Shown piece after piece: positions 21,481-32,576 of a DNA stretch of 64,000 bases. Where the stretch lies: the NCBI GenBank assembly GCA_014529385.2, contig CM043950.1, positions 67,482,435 to 67,546,434 on the forward strand, given 5' to 3'. The notes under the pieces were generated by a model. The model worked only from the letters and a program-made list of their open reading frames with translations. It was not told the DNA's origin and made no database searches. Each line of letters begins with the position of its first letter. The stretch's first letter is position 1. This DNA is from Adiantum capillus-veneris (Eukaryota > Streptophyta > Polypodiopsida > Polypodiales > Pteridaceae). A program made the translations under genes and the position numbers.

Positions 21481-22998
21481 TTACCTCTTGGAAGAGGCTC
21501 GAAACCATTCAAGACACTCTTCAGCTGTTGCGGTCATATGGCACAACTGCCACGTTCGAATCCGAGTCTGACATTCTTCGATTACTAGACCACCCTTTTC
21601 CAATCCAAGCTCAGACATAATCTCCTTCCCACTTAGCAAGTGATTTAACTTCCATACATTCTCAAGGCCTAAATTCATTATCGCAGCTTCAGCAGCCAAG
21701 AATCTGTCTGCCCTCTCTTTGCCTTGGCGATCTTGAAGGTCGGGTGATTCTGCAAGGGATTCAAGGAGGAGAGCAACCCTCCAAAGCTCCTTTATGTGAC
21801 CAATCCATAACCCCGCCTTGATCATTTTTCTTGATTGACTTGTGATTACCCAGTCTTCAGCTTCAACAACGCCTAAATTTTCTTCCTGTTCATCAAGCAG
21901 CACCTTTAAAACAGTCGTTAAGCCATCTGCCGCATTATGTAAGCTAATTACCCGACTGGCATCCTGGGCTCTCAGCTTCAAAGAGTTCTTCATGATGGTC
22001 CTCACCAAAGAAGTCTGTTTGTTTTTCATTTTACGATGGAACTTCCTTAAAGGTAGCAAAAGTGCTGCATAGTAACCAATCCTCCTCTGATCCACTGTCA
22101 ATTTGAAAGCTCCATTAACCATATCCAAAACTTCAACCATAGCTTTGAGAGTTCCCAAGCACAACCTTTCAAGTCCATCAGGTATGTTCTTCTTTAGCTC
22201 TTGCGGCACTCTGAAGACAAACCAAAAGAGATTCAAATCAACTAGCTCTTCCACAGCTCGGACAGGATTTGCAACATTAATGATTAAGTCAATCTCTACT
22301 CCAATCCGCTCTCGACTGATTTTGTTTAATAGGGCAGTTCTTACATCAATATCAGCAGCGGCTTCTCTTAAATCTTCTTGAATTATGTAGTCAAATCTTG
22401 TGGCGAACCTGACGACACGCAAAACTCGAAGTGGGTCCTCCATTAAAGTAGTTTTTGGAGGCAAAGGAGTCGCGATGATGCCTTGGCGCAGGTCCAATAA
22501 CCCTCTGCCTGTGAAATCCTCTATGGAACCTGTGTTAATGTTGTAGAAGAGGCTGTTTATTGTTAGATCTCTTCTCAAAGCATCTTCTTCGGGCGTGCCA
22601 AGCGTCATAGTTGGTATCTGGCCGTTTATGGCGTAAGTTGCACAGCGAAGATTGACAAAATCGATGTCTACTCCCAAAAGCTTCATTCGAGCACTTTCCA
22701 AATGTTTCGATTGAGCAGGGTTGCTGTGTATTATCAAAAATTTCCGAGCTTGTTGATTCTTACTGATCAAGTACTCATTCACTTTGTCACAAAAGGCCTT
22801 TCCTAGCATACCCTCAAGCGCTATGTCGATATCGTGGCATTCCTTTCCTAGAAGCTTGTCGCGAACCCAGCCACCTGCCACTCGAAGCTGAATGTTGAGC
22901 TGAGAATGGACAAGAACGTCTTTAAGGGTCTCAAAAATCTTCTGTTCGAGGTTGGAAATGAGAATGGAGTCCGCCAAGGAATACTGCTTATGAGGCAT
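21481..22998 (-). CDS. CCA-adding tRNA nucleotidyltransferase
   Basis: A 505-residue protein that adds or repairs the 3' CCA of tRNAs from CTP and ATP. All class II signature motifs are present in order: AGGWVRDKLLGKE with D-I-D (residues 42-58; metal-binding acids), EDALRRDLTINSLFYN (139-153), MEDPLRVLRVVRFATRF (186-202) and KISRERIGVEID (226-237). The helical body follows, ending MTATAEECLEWFRASSKR. The start is the first in-frame ATG; upstream the frame is open for only about 30 more codons with no ATG before a TAG. It therefore lacks an obvious organelle transit peptide unless an upstream exon exists, although plant enzymes usually serve nucleus/cytosol, plastid and mitochondrion. The coding region has no intron. 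I would expect introns in a plant homologue, so a retrocopy is possible, though no poly(A) relic is visible. No stops or frameshifts; likely functional. Confidence 0.93.
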   Translation of the reverse strand: MPHKQYSLADSILISNLEQKIFETLKDVLVHSQLNIQLRVAGGWVRDKLLGKECHDIDIALEGMLGKAFCDKVNEYLISKNQQARKFLIIHSNPAQSKHLESARMKLLGVDIDFVNLRCATYAINGQIPTMTLGTPEEDALRRDLTINSLFYNINTGSIEDFTGRGLLDLRQGIIATPLPPKTTLMEDPLRVLRVVRFATRFDYIIQEDLREAAADIDVRTALLNKISRERIGVEIDLIINVANPVRAVEELVDLNLFWFVFRVPQELKKNIPDGLERLCLGTLKAMVEVLDMVNGAFKLTVDQRRIGYYAALLLPLRKFHRKMKNKQTSLVRTIMKNSLKLRAQDASRVISLHNAADGLTTVLKVLLDEQEENLGVVEAEDWVITSQSRKMIKAGLWIGHIKELWRVALLLESLAESPDLQDRQGKERADRFLAAEAAIMNLGLENVWKLNHLLSGKEIMSELGLEKGGLVIEECQTRIRTWQLCHMTATAEECLEWFRASSKR

Positions 22999-23284
22999 GA
23001 CGGAGCTGTTGTGAGACGACCAGGAAGAAGACCGCCTTGTGTGTCGAACGATGAGAACCACAGTCGCGACGGGGAAAGCAGGAGCCTAGATCTCGCCAAC
23101 AACGTCTGCAACAATTCTGTCTTTACGGTCCCGCCCTCTTTGCTTTCTTTGATCAACAAGGTAGGCCTACTATTTGCTCGCCCTTTTTACTTGGTAAGCC
23201 TAAGGTGCTTTTCCTAAAGGACGCCAGGGGTTAAGCCAATTGGCGCAAACGTTTTTTATCAGAGGCTAACGTTTTTTATCGTGT

Positions 23285-25830
23285 GTTCGATTGGGGCTCA
23301 CAGCTTTCTATCTAGAATTTCATCTCTTGGAACACATTGACTACGGGATAGCTCAACAGTGGCAGGACCAGAAAGCTCTGGGTTGTTTTCAGCAAATACA
23401 AAGAGAGGACATTTCTCTAGATGCAATCACCTATGCTTGCATCTTGAAGCCATGTGGTACGATGCAGAACGTAGAGAACGGAAAATGTATAATAACAATC
23501 TACAACATGCTTGACACTGCCTTGGTCGACATGTATCCCAAATGTGGCAGGGCCAAGGAGCCCTGGGCTATCCTTAGCAAATGCAAACTGAAGGCATTTC
23601 TCCAGATGAGAGATGCCCAACAAGGACAAGGCCACGAAGCTCTAGCTTGTTGTTTTAAGGATGCGAAGCAAGGACACTCCTCGCACTACGTAGGAGTTAC
23701 AGGGACCCCTACATGATGGTTATGTAGCAAAGGAAGGAAAGTAGTTATCTACACCCCTACATCATGGTCATGCACTAGAGAAAGGTGAGCGACAATTTGC
23801 TTTGTGGATTTATATTTTGACACCTTATTGAAGTGTGATAGCCAATAGCATAGGTACGCGCCTCTATATGCACAACAACAGTAGTGATATAACACAAATT
23901 CAAAAAATTCCCGCAAAAAAAGGGCATTCCATGTCTCTATGTCATAACAAGGGAATGTAAAAGAAGCTTCCTACATTTTAGTTACTATACCCAAAACGGA
24001 GTGGATGTAAAAGCAAGAAGAAAAGAAGAAACGGATATGTGTATGGATGTATTGTGTCATAAAGAGGTGGCTCATAGTAAATACAGTGCTTAGATCAACA
24101 ACACAAAAAGGGCAAAAGGGTTGGCAACAAGTAGTAGCCAAATTTGAAAGACTGCAAACTTCTCTGCAAGGAATAGTACAAGAGGAAGGGGCCTCTTAGG
24201 GAAGCTTAGCCTTTATCATTGTAGGGGACATGTAGGACTCCAATACAAGCAACGGTGATATTTTTAGACAAGATCGGCGTGCTTTGGCACTGCCTTGAAG
24301 ACATGCATGCCAGATGTGGTGTGCTTGAGGAGCTTTGTGTTTGGAATGTCATCTCTTGGAACACACTTATTGCGGCATATGCTCAACAGCAGGGCAGGAA
24401 CAAACAGCTCTGGGCTGCCAAGTGAGGAAATTTCTCCGAATGCAGTCACCTATGCTTGCATCTTGAAGGCGTGTGGTACTATGAAAAACGCCAATATGGG
24501 AAACATAATTCATGATTATATCTTAAGTCAATGGCTACTAAACCAAAACGTTGTGCTTGGCACTACGTGTATGCCAGATGTAGTGTACTTCAGAAAGCAC
24601 AAAGAGTTCTTGAGAAGCAACTTGGAATGTTGAGTCTTAGAATGCATTGATTGCGGGACATACCGAACAGGGGAAGGGCAAGGAAGCTTTGGACTGTTTT
24701 TGGCTGATGTGAAGCAAGCGCATCTCTTTAAATGCAATCACCTATGCTTGCATCTTGAAGGCATGTGGAAATTTGAAAAAAGTTGAGATGGGCAAAAGAT
24801 TTCACGATGACATTTCTAGTCAAGAGCTAACAAAAAAAAAAAAAAAACGTTATGCTTGGCACTGCCTTGGTCAACATGTATGCCAAGTGTGGCACAGCCT
24901 GCAAGGCCTAGGATTTTTTTCAGCAAATGAAAAGCACAAAAAGGGCTTGAGGAGCTTTCTGTCTAGAATGTCATCTCTTGGAACACACTGACTGCAGGAT
25001 ATGCTCAACAATGGCAAGACCAGAGAGCTCTAGGTTGTTTTGACAAATGTGAAGCGAGGACATTTCTCCATATGCAATCACCTATGCTTGCATCTTGAAT
25101 GCATGTGGCACTATGCAAAACATAGAGAATGGAAAACATATAATCAACAATCTACGTCGTGCTTGACACTGCCTTGGTCAACATGTATGCAAAATGTGGC
25201 AAGGCCGAGGAACCCTGGGCTGTCCTTAGCAAATAAGAACACGGGAAGGGCTAGGAGGCTATTGATTGTTTCGAACATATGCACCACAAAGGAATTTCTC
25301 CTACTTTAGTCACGTATGTTTGCATCCTAAAATCATGTGTGATGGTCCGGGCCAAAGACAAAGGCAATAAAATCCATGATGAAATATCGAGTTAAGCATT
25401 GTTGGAGTATAGTATTGTGTTGGGTTCTGTTCTCGTGGATATGTATGCTAAGTGTGGTGCTCTTTCTCAGGCGCGAAGCATTCTAGAGAAGCTCCCTTCT
25501 TGTGACGTGACATTGCTAGTCGGTTATGCTTGCCATTGCCTTAGTCAACATGTACGCCAAATGTGACACGACTAGCAAGCCCTAGGATGTTTTTAGCAAA
25601 TGCAAAGCACAAAAAGGGCTTGAGAATCTACCTATCTGAAATGTTAAGTCTTAGAATGCATTCATTGTGGGATATTCCTAACAACGGCAAGGCAGGAAGC
25701 TCTAGACTCTTTCAGATGCAAAGTGAGTGTATCTCTCTGAATGTAATCACCTATGCTTTCATCTGAAAGGCATGTGGCAATTTGGAAGATGTTGAGATGG
25801 GCAAAAGAACTCACGATGATATTGTTAGTC
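23285..25830 (+). pseudogene. PPR (PLS-type) gene, heavily decayed
   Basis: Fragments in all three frames repeat the PLS-class pentatricopeptide pattern. Examples are CFQQIQREDISLDAITYACI with LKPCGTMQNVENGK (23390-23490), ALVDMYPKCG (23520), SPNAVTYACILKACGTMKNA (24430-24500), ACILKACG-like at 24740, 25085 and 25315, and LVDMYAKCGALSQARSILEK (25435-25500). The DNA phrase CACCTATGCTTGCATCTTGA recurs at about 23429, 24450, 24738 and 25079; part of the spacing reflects the roughly 100-residue PLS period. TGGTCAACATGTATGCCAA-like phrases recur as well. PPR proteins bind organellar RNA, and PLS types edit it. No C-terminal DYW domain was seen. Many stops and frameshifts make this a pseudogene, possibly assembled from more than one copy. 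It ends where the inverted-repeat element starts at 25834. Confidence 0.85.
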
Positions 25831-25833
25831 ACA

Positions 25834-26140
25834 GTGTCATAAAATCTAATATCTAACCAGCCCAAATGATTTTCTCATATTAAACTGATCATTTAATGTG
25901 GGAGAATAGACGGGAACAAGGGTTAGAATATAGACATGTGCTTACAGGTCTATCTCAACACAGGACCAATGGTAAAGGGGTTCAAATGAGAGATGATCTA
26001 TCAAAGAGCAAGGCCAGCTAATGGAGCTTAAAAGACCTTAGGGTTAGCTTCATTAAAGACCTCCAAGGGTTAGTGCTATAAGCTTTAAGGTTTAGGACAA
26101 TTTTCATTATTTAAGGTGGGAACCTATGCCTGTGACTAAG
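25834..26140 (+). repeat. Left terminal inverted repeat of the 3.84-kb element
   Basis: Contains TTTAATGTGGGAGAATAGAC and AGGACCAATGGTAAAGGGG, each recovered in reverse complement at the right end. Confidence 0.85.
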
Positions 26141-27048
26141 GTGCTTGAGGTGCTTCAAGTCAACAAGGGATGCTACAAAGGAGGGACGAGCCCAAGAAGT
26201 AGGGGAAGAGAGACAAGGTCCACACCTCTCACAATGACTTCTCCCCTAAAGGGGCTATGAGGACACATGTCAGGCTCCTAGCCTAGTTGCCTCCTAAATG
26301 TGCTTAAATCCTATTAGCTAGCCACCTTAAAGGTCCAATAAGCATTACGATAATTATATTGAGCATATCTTTTATTAGGAAAGGCATTCTAAATTCCAGT
26401 TAATTGCTAAGAATTCCTATTGGACAACCTACCAAGGGGTCCAATGAGAATTAAGTAGCCCATGGACTATCTTAATTCCTATTGGCCAATTGACCAAGAG
26501 GTCCAATGAGAATTTAGCTCTTTTATTTAAATGTTTGAAGCTTGGAAAATAGGGGTAAGAATCACAAGGCTACCCTTGTTTCTTGAATGGATCAAGGCCA
26601 ACCATTGGCTAGCCCCAAAAGCATCCAATGAGCTTGTAGCTAGTGTAAAAGACCCAAATCGAATTCTCTCTCTCTCACACTTGAATGCCATGTCCCATTT
26701 CCACTCTCATTGTGTCTTGGGAAGTACACAAGTCTTCTCACTCTGAAGCATTGTGAAGAGAAGAGCCTACACCAACAACTCTTGGCTATGGATGCAAATC
26801 CAATCAAGAGGCAAGCTCAAAAGCATACAAACATCTTCTCCATCTCTATTAAGTAAGCTAAGCTATGCTACTATGAGTGATGATATGCAGGCGGATTAAT
26901 CCTTTCTCGTAGAAATACTTCTCCTTCTCTACTCTCGATCTCTGCCAGCTCTCCTCACCTTCGAAGGTGTTTGAGGTCTTGGGATAGAGGCTTGGGATAT
27001 TTCAAGTTCATTTCAAGTTTTCTAAGTGTTATTAGTGAAAAATCTTGG

Positions 27049-27985
27049 TGTATGAAGCTTCCATCTTCGTATCACCAAAGAAGGTCTCAAGAAACACAAT
27101 ATTTGTATTGTACCAAGTCTCTCTTGATGGGAGAATCTATAATACAAAAGCCTTTTGGAGGGAGGACCGGCTCCAAGTAAATCTAGTCCTCAAATGTTGT
27201 CAATGTCTCTAATTCTCTCTTTTTTTCAAGTTATTGCTCACGCCATGTTAGCTAGGAAATGTGTTTAATGTTGCTCTCTCTATTCAAGCACTCTCTCTAC
27301 CTACAAGAAGGAACTTCCTTAATGAAATTCTCACTATGTTAATTTGTTTCCGCTACAATCTAAGTTAATAGGCCAATTCCATTACATCCAGACTATTGGG
27401 AAAAGCCATTATACTGTGCATTTCTTTGGTCAAAAAGTATGCCAAATGTTGTAGGCCAAGAATCACTGTGGTGTTTTCAGCAGATGCGAAGTGAGGACAT
27501 CGCTTTAGATGCAATCACCTATGCTTTTGTCTTGAAGACATGTGGCACTACCAAAGGCTCTTTGGTAGGCGTCGTTCAGATTGTTGGCATTTGGCGACCA
27601 ATGCTTTTTACAAAGTCTATGTTATGCTCATGATGCATGAAGCTTTCCATCTTCATTGCATCACCTAGGTCACAAAGATTGTATTGCACCAAGTCTCTCT
27701 TGATGAGAGAATCTATAATACAAAAGCCTATTGGAGGGGGGATCGACTCCACATAAATCCGGTCCTCAACTGTTGTCAAGTTCTCTAAACTTTCTCTCTT
27801 GCAAAAGTATTGTTCATGCCAAGTTAATTAAGTACTATGGTTATGTTGCTATCATCAATAAAGTTCACCCTCTATGTTCTCAAAGTAGTCTCACAAAAAT
27901 GCTCACTCTAATACTCCTAATTCCGCTATTCTCAAAGTTCATAGGCCATTACCATTACATTTCGATTGTACACTATACTGTTTAA
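27049..27985. repeat. Direct repeat pair flanking the PPR fragment
   Basis: 27049-27410 and 27637-27985 share GTACCAAGTCTCTCTTGATG-type text, GAGAATCTATAATACAAAAG and a common end near TTACAT...TATACTGT. Identity is about 75-80 % with indels; the period is about 590 bases. Confidence 0.8.
27440..27570 (+). pseudogene. PPR fragment inside the inverted-repeat element
   Basis: CFQQMRSEDIALDAITYAFV is almost the same phrase as at 23390-23450 in the neighbouring PPR pseudogene, and the DNA is correspondingly similar (about 80 %). It lies between two direct repeats (27049-27410 and 27637-27985) within the element, and looks captured from a PPR gene. Confidence 0.8.
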
Positions 27986-29364
27986 ATAAGAAATTCAAAT
28001 CATTTAAAGCAATATTAGCTTTATATTCTACTAGAACCTATTAAGCTGAGGCGGAAGTGACAGTGGGCCAAACATGAAATGTTCTTCCAAGCTGGTGTAT
28101 TGGTACTTAACCAGGCAAAAGAAAAAGATGGCATCACGAGTCTAACAATGCTGGATTATGTCGGATCAGATGGTGATGCGCTCATGAGGACATCGATCTC
28201 TCTTGGGGGAGGAGTGAGTGTTACGGGTCTCCCTATCCAAGGTCATCTCAAGACCCTCCACTCCCTCTTGGCCCTTTCATGCGATCTTGAACCTCGAGGC
28301 CTCAAGGACTCGTGGCCCTTTCAAGCGATCTCGACCCTTGAAGCCTCAAGGAATCGTAGCACAAGTGGCATCCATAGCGCGGCTTATGGATGGTAGGGGA
28401 CTCATTATCGACTCAGTGCGTGGACATGGCCCCTTGAGTTATTAAAAAGAGTTGATGGTAAGTCGAGATGTAAGTGAACTTTAGGACCTAATGATATTAA
28501 GCTTACGAACATGCAAAGATGGAGGTTGGGACCTGCGGGTTCCTAGCGCAGGAAACAGGTTACAAATCAAGGAGAAGAGCATCACGGAAGGATCTGCGAG
28601 GTTTGGCCTACGGGGAGTAGTCGACCCTTGGGAGTTGTCTTACAGGCCGGGCCTGGTTCACTTGTGGTGCGAGGTAGACGCATGCTATGAATTTTTGGAG
28701 AAAATTCAAAGACATAAGGCTGTAGTACCTTGCTCTCCTTTATTTTGGGCATTGGTGCCCACAGTGGGCTATAGTGACGTTTCCCCTTGCGAGGGTTGAG
28801 TTGTTTTTTTTCAGAGCCCGAGTTGGTTCCAATGTGTTACTTGGTGCTATAAAGAGACCTGTGTGGGGGAGTATACCCCCCAAGCTAGCCCCCTCCTTGC
28901 TTTGGTTGACCCCCTCTTCTAGCACTATCTTGCACGTGATTGGACCTCCTCAAGCCTGGCCAATCACATGCTTAGTGCATACCAAGCAACAAGGGTAGCA
29001 TTGGGACAAGTGTCCCCCTTTTCCCTTTGAGAGAGAGGATTTGATAAATACATAAACAATTAATTAAATTAACTAAATTATCATTGGACCCCTTGGGAGG
29101 TCAACCAATAGGCTTTAGACACACTATGAGGACAACATGAGGAGGAGCTTGACAAGTGTCCTATTTGCTTTCTTTGTACCAAACTTTCCTTGTGTGAGGG
29201 TGTGTGTGTTCTCTCTCTAGCTCCTACAATGAGGGCTCGCCCCCCCTTGAGTAGGGATCATGTTGACTTTGTGGAACACCCCCTCAAGCACCTTAGTCAT
29301 GGAGCACCTTATCACCTTAGTCATTAAGCACCTCAAGCACCTTATACAGCAAGCACGACAAGCA

Positions 29365-29673
29365 CCTCAAGCTTGGGCCAGGTTCCCACCTCAAGCACAT
29401 CCCTAGCTTGCCTAAGGTCAAAGGACATTTAACACTAACCATTGGAGGTCTTTAATGAATCTAACCCTAAGGTCTTTAAGCTTCATTAGCTAGCCTTTCT
29501 CTTTGACAGATCATCTCTCATTTGGACCCCTTTACCATTGGCCCTGTGTTGAGATAGACCCATAAGCACATGTCTATAATTTAACCCTTGTTCTCGTCTA
29601 TTCTCCCACATTAAATGATCAGTTTAATATGAAAAAATCATTTGGGTTGGTTAGATATTAGATTTTATGACAC
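29365..29673 (-). repeat. Right terminal inverted repeat of the 3.84-kb element
   Basis: Reverse complement of the left arm with about 10-15 % divergence and small indels, for example CCCACATTAAATGATCAG near 29606. Confidence 0.85.
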
Positions 29674-29716
29674 GAAACAACAAAATAAGGTGCCCTAGCT
29701 CAGTATCTATAGCATA

Positions 29717-30055
29717 GTGATTGAGTGATTCTACTATAGTGATTGCACCAAAGCTTATGAAGTGAGAATTCATCACTATAATAAACCATAAATAAGATTT
29801 GGTGAAATCACTATAGTAGAATCACTCAATCACTTTAATAAACCATAAACTGTCTATGGACGTAGAACATAAAGTTACCTCTGCTTCTCTTTATAACTTA
29901 AATATGTTTTTTATGCTATTTCATGTCTACTGATTGAGTGATTCTACTGTAGTGATTGCGTCGGAGCTTATGAGCTGAGAACTCATTATTACAATAAACC
30001 CTACACCGTCTATGACGTAGAACATAAAGTTAGCTCTGCTTCTCTTTAAGTTTAA
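29717..30055. repeat. 212-bp tandem duplication with a 33-bp inverted repeat
   Basis: GTGATTGAGTGATTCTACTA at 29717 has its reverse complement at 29801-29834: 33-bp arms, one mismatch, 50-base loop. A second direct copy starts at 29931 and lacks the roughly 60-base segment that forms the right arm. Both copies end GACGTAGAACATAAAGTTA. No gene. Confidence 0.85.
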
Positions 30056-30906
30056 TCTATATCCTGCATCTTTTGTATTTGTCTTAACACGTGTTTTGTG
30101 TCGGGCAGAGAGGACATATATTCACAACAGTGGACATTTTGATTGCACAAGCATGACTCCAGCTCAATAACACTGTAAGGTACGTTATCTGCATCCAATT
30201 CTCCATGCATATGCATTTTCTTGGTACAACACATAAATGCTATGGAGCAAGGCATGGCTTCTGTTTCTTATAATTATTGGAGAGACCACAGTGCCAACTC
30301 TCCACCATATTGTTGTATGGCACTTCTGCACGATGTGCACTGTATATTTACCATTTTCACTTTGCGCCTAACTGCAAGACGAAATGTTTAACTATTCACA
30401 TTGCTTTTATGTAGCTTTAATTCAAACATTGTCGTCCGGCTTGCACAATTGGATGACACCCGTGTACACGATCACCAAATTGGTAGTGCAATTCACTTTT
30501 TAGTATGATGATACTTTTTTTATTTTTTGAGTTTGTCAATGCTTCCTTAAGTTTAGTTTAGCCACATGTTTTTCTCACTAGTTCATGCTCAATCTCAATC
30601 ATCAAATCTATATATCAAATATACACGCACTTCCTTTCGCACAATTCAGCAATTCAACTTATGTATTACAATATTCAATACACTCTATACATGTTTACTT
30701 TATTCCTAGGTGGTTGATGTGAATCTACAGATGTCCTTGTTTGGCAATGCATTTTATATATTGTAGCCCAATGTTCTCCTTTGCAGAACTATTCTATAGC
30801 ACAAGGACAACCCTTTATCCCATCTTTTTCCTCCTCAAATATGTTTTGCATTATGTTCTATAATCAACTACCAAGACTCCTTGCTCCCTTCGATTGTGAC
30901 AACACG

Positions 30907-30968
<62 letters not shown>

Positions 30969-31982
30969 GTTCTATGAGAAATAAGAGAAAATTGACTACA
31001 TTTAATTTAGAGCAATAAATTCACATGCACTTCTTTTTTTTAAATTCGTCGATGCCATGAAATTGGACCATTTTATAGACAGCCATAGAGGTGATCAATC
31101 GTCATCCACGCAATTTTATATAAAAAAATCATGAATGCGCTTCGTACTTTGTTTACTTCATTGCTAAATGCTTGATGTCAATCTGCGTATGTCCTGTTAT
31201 GTTTTATAGGTGTTCTGTAGCAACGCCCACCAAGCAAGACTAGTTTATTTACTTGTTCGCCCTCTTGCCTTTCCTTGATCAACAAAGTTATGACTTCTTC
31301 TCTGGTATAATGGTATTATCTACTCCTTGGACACCATAGAGTCACAAGGCGATGCACGGAAGTCAAGACCCTTTTCGGAACTATAACTTTTGCGGGTCCT
31401 TAAATCGTTTTGAACACATGACCCTTTCTTCTCAACAAGTATTTGAATTATAACTCCCTAAACAAAGAGTCCAAGTGAAATTCAACGAAAATTAAGTTCT
31501 TTTTCAAAACTAGAACTTCCACCTACTTCTCACCCCTAGAAGAATTGGCTACCTCTTTGTACCCGTACTAAGGTTACTTGTGAAAAATATTGGCCTTCTA
31601 AAAAGACCTCAGCATGTAGTTTGTTTGTGCAACAAAAACACACTAAATCACCCAAAACTTTATAAAATCTATGGAATTTGATGGACAAGGATGCATATTT
31701 TCTAGGGCTATAAATTGCAATCCTTCTCACCCTTCCTTTGTGATTTACCCTACACATGCATGGAAAAAAATTAGAGCTCTTCCCAATGATGGGCAAGTTG
31801 CACAACAAGCCCTTCGTCACAATAGGGTGTTTGAAAAATAGCCCTGCACGAGAAAGGGTATGTTTGGTAGAATTCCTTCAAGGATCACAACTAAGTTATG
31901 TAGAACATATAAGTAAATAGTGTTTCATTGTCTTGCGGATGACTACCATGGGTGAGATAGTAGAAAAAGTATAGCTCTATAT
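30056..31982. other. Intergenic, no recognisable gene
   Basis: AT-rich, with a (CT)n run of about 58 bases at 30909-30966. Open frames here are short and unsupported; that at 31536-31820 (minus) has no family resemblance. Confidence 0.6.
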
Positions 31983-31987
31983 ACACA

Positions 31988-32214
31988 TGTTACCATATAC
32001 ATGTGGTAGTGATGTGTGTGAACACACTAGGACCGTCGGGGCATTTTTTTCCTCTTTAGGAGGTTTTTTCTGCCGAGCATTGTATATACGCCCATCACTC
32101 TAGGGCTATCTATCTTTCCATTGCACACTAAGTAATACACTCTCTATTGTGTGCCTTGAGCTTCCTTCGTCTTCTCCAAGCTGCGTGTGTTTCTCTGCAA
32201 CCCTAATTCCAACA
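31988..32214 (+). repeat. 5' LTR, copia element
   Basis: Begins TGTTACCATATACATG and ends CTAATTCCAACA. TATATA at about 32083-32088 is a probable core promoter. Confidence 0.97.
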
Positions 32215-32216
32215 AT

Positions 32217-32233
32217 TGGTATCAGAGCAGGTT
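32217..32233 (+). promoter_or_regulatory. Primer-binding site (initiator tRNA-Met)
   Basis: TGGTATCAGAGCAGGTT, two bases after the LTR, is the standard plant copia site complementary to the 3' end of initiator methionine tRNA. Confidence 0.95.
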
Positions 32234-32576
32234 GCGTCCTCCCAGGCTTAGTCGCCAGCTGCTCCAGCACACGCCTGCTCACTTTCTTCGATTACAGTGA
32301 GGTTTGGCGAGCGTTCGTAGGTCGACAAATATTTCGGGAGAACTCGTAGAGCTCAGTCTGCTCAGATTTTTGATTCGGGTTCATTTCGGCCTTCGTTTCC
32401 ACTACAGGCAGTACTACACATGCAATTTTGTCGTTTTATGTAGAATTTTTGTCAGTGTCGTTTTCTGCATAACAGGTGCCTTATAGTCTTCTACGGTTTG
32501 TGCTATATAGCACGTGTTGTTCCCGCTCCGTTTCTCCTATTTTCGGGAAGTTTTCACATCAGGTAAAGCATTTACC

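Larger units (their letters stand above)
25834..29673. mobile_element. 3.84-kb element with long terminal inverted repeats
   Basis: The left end GTGTCATAAAATCTAATATC (25834) is matched in reverse complement by the right end ...GATTTTATGACAC (29673). Arms of about 300 bases (25834-26140 and 29365-29673) are roughly 85-90 % alike, and weaker inverted similarity continues inward to about 26500 and 29060. Long inverted ends are typical of Mutator-like (MULE) or foldback DNA transposons. No transposase is readable inside, so it would be non-autonomous. The flanks give no 9-bp duplication (TTAGTCACA on the left, GAAACAACA on the right), and the PPR pseudogene does not resume to the right, so the insertion site was rearranged or the ends arose otherwise. 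Confidence 0.7.

Noticed and set aside
22848-23159. Minus-strand frame with a Ser/Arg/Leu-rich, transit-peptide-like start overlapping the CCA-adding enzyme
   Set aside because: It is in another frame from the enzyme and ends inside its motif region; joining would need a frameshift for which there is no evidence.
31536-31820. Minus-strand 94-codon frame as a gene
   Set aside because: No recognisable domain, no intron signals or context; likely chance.
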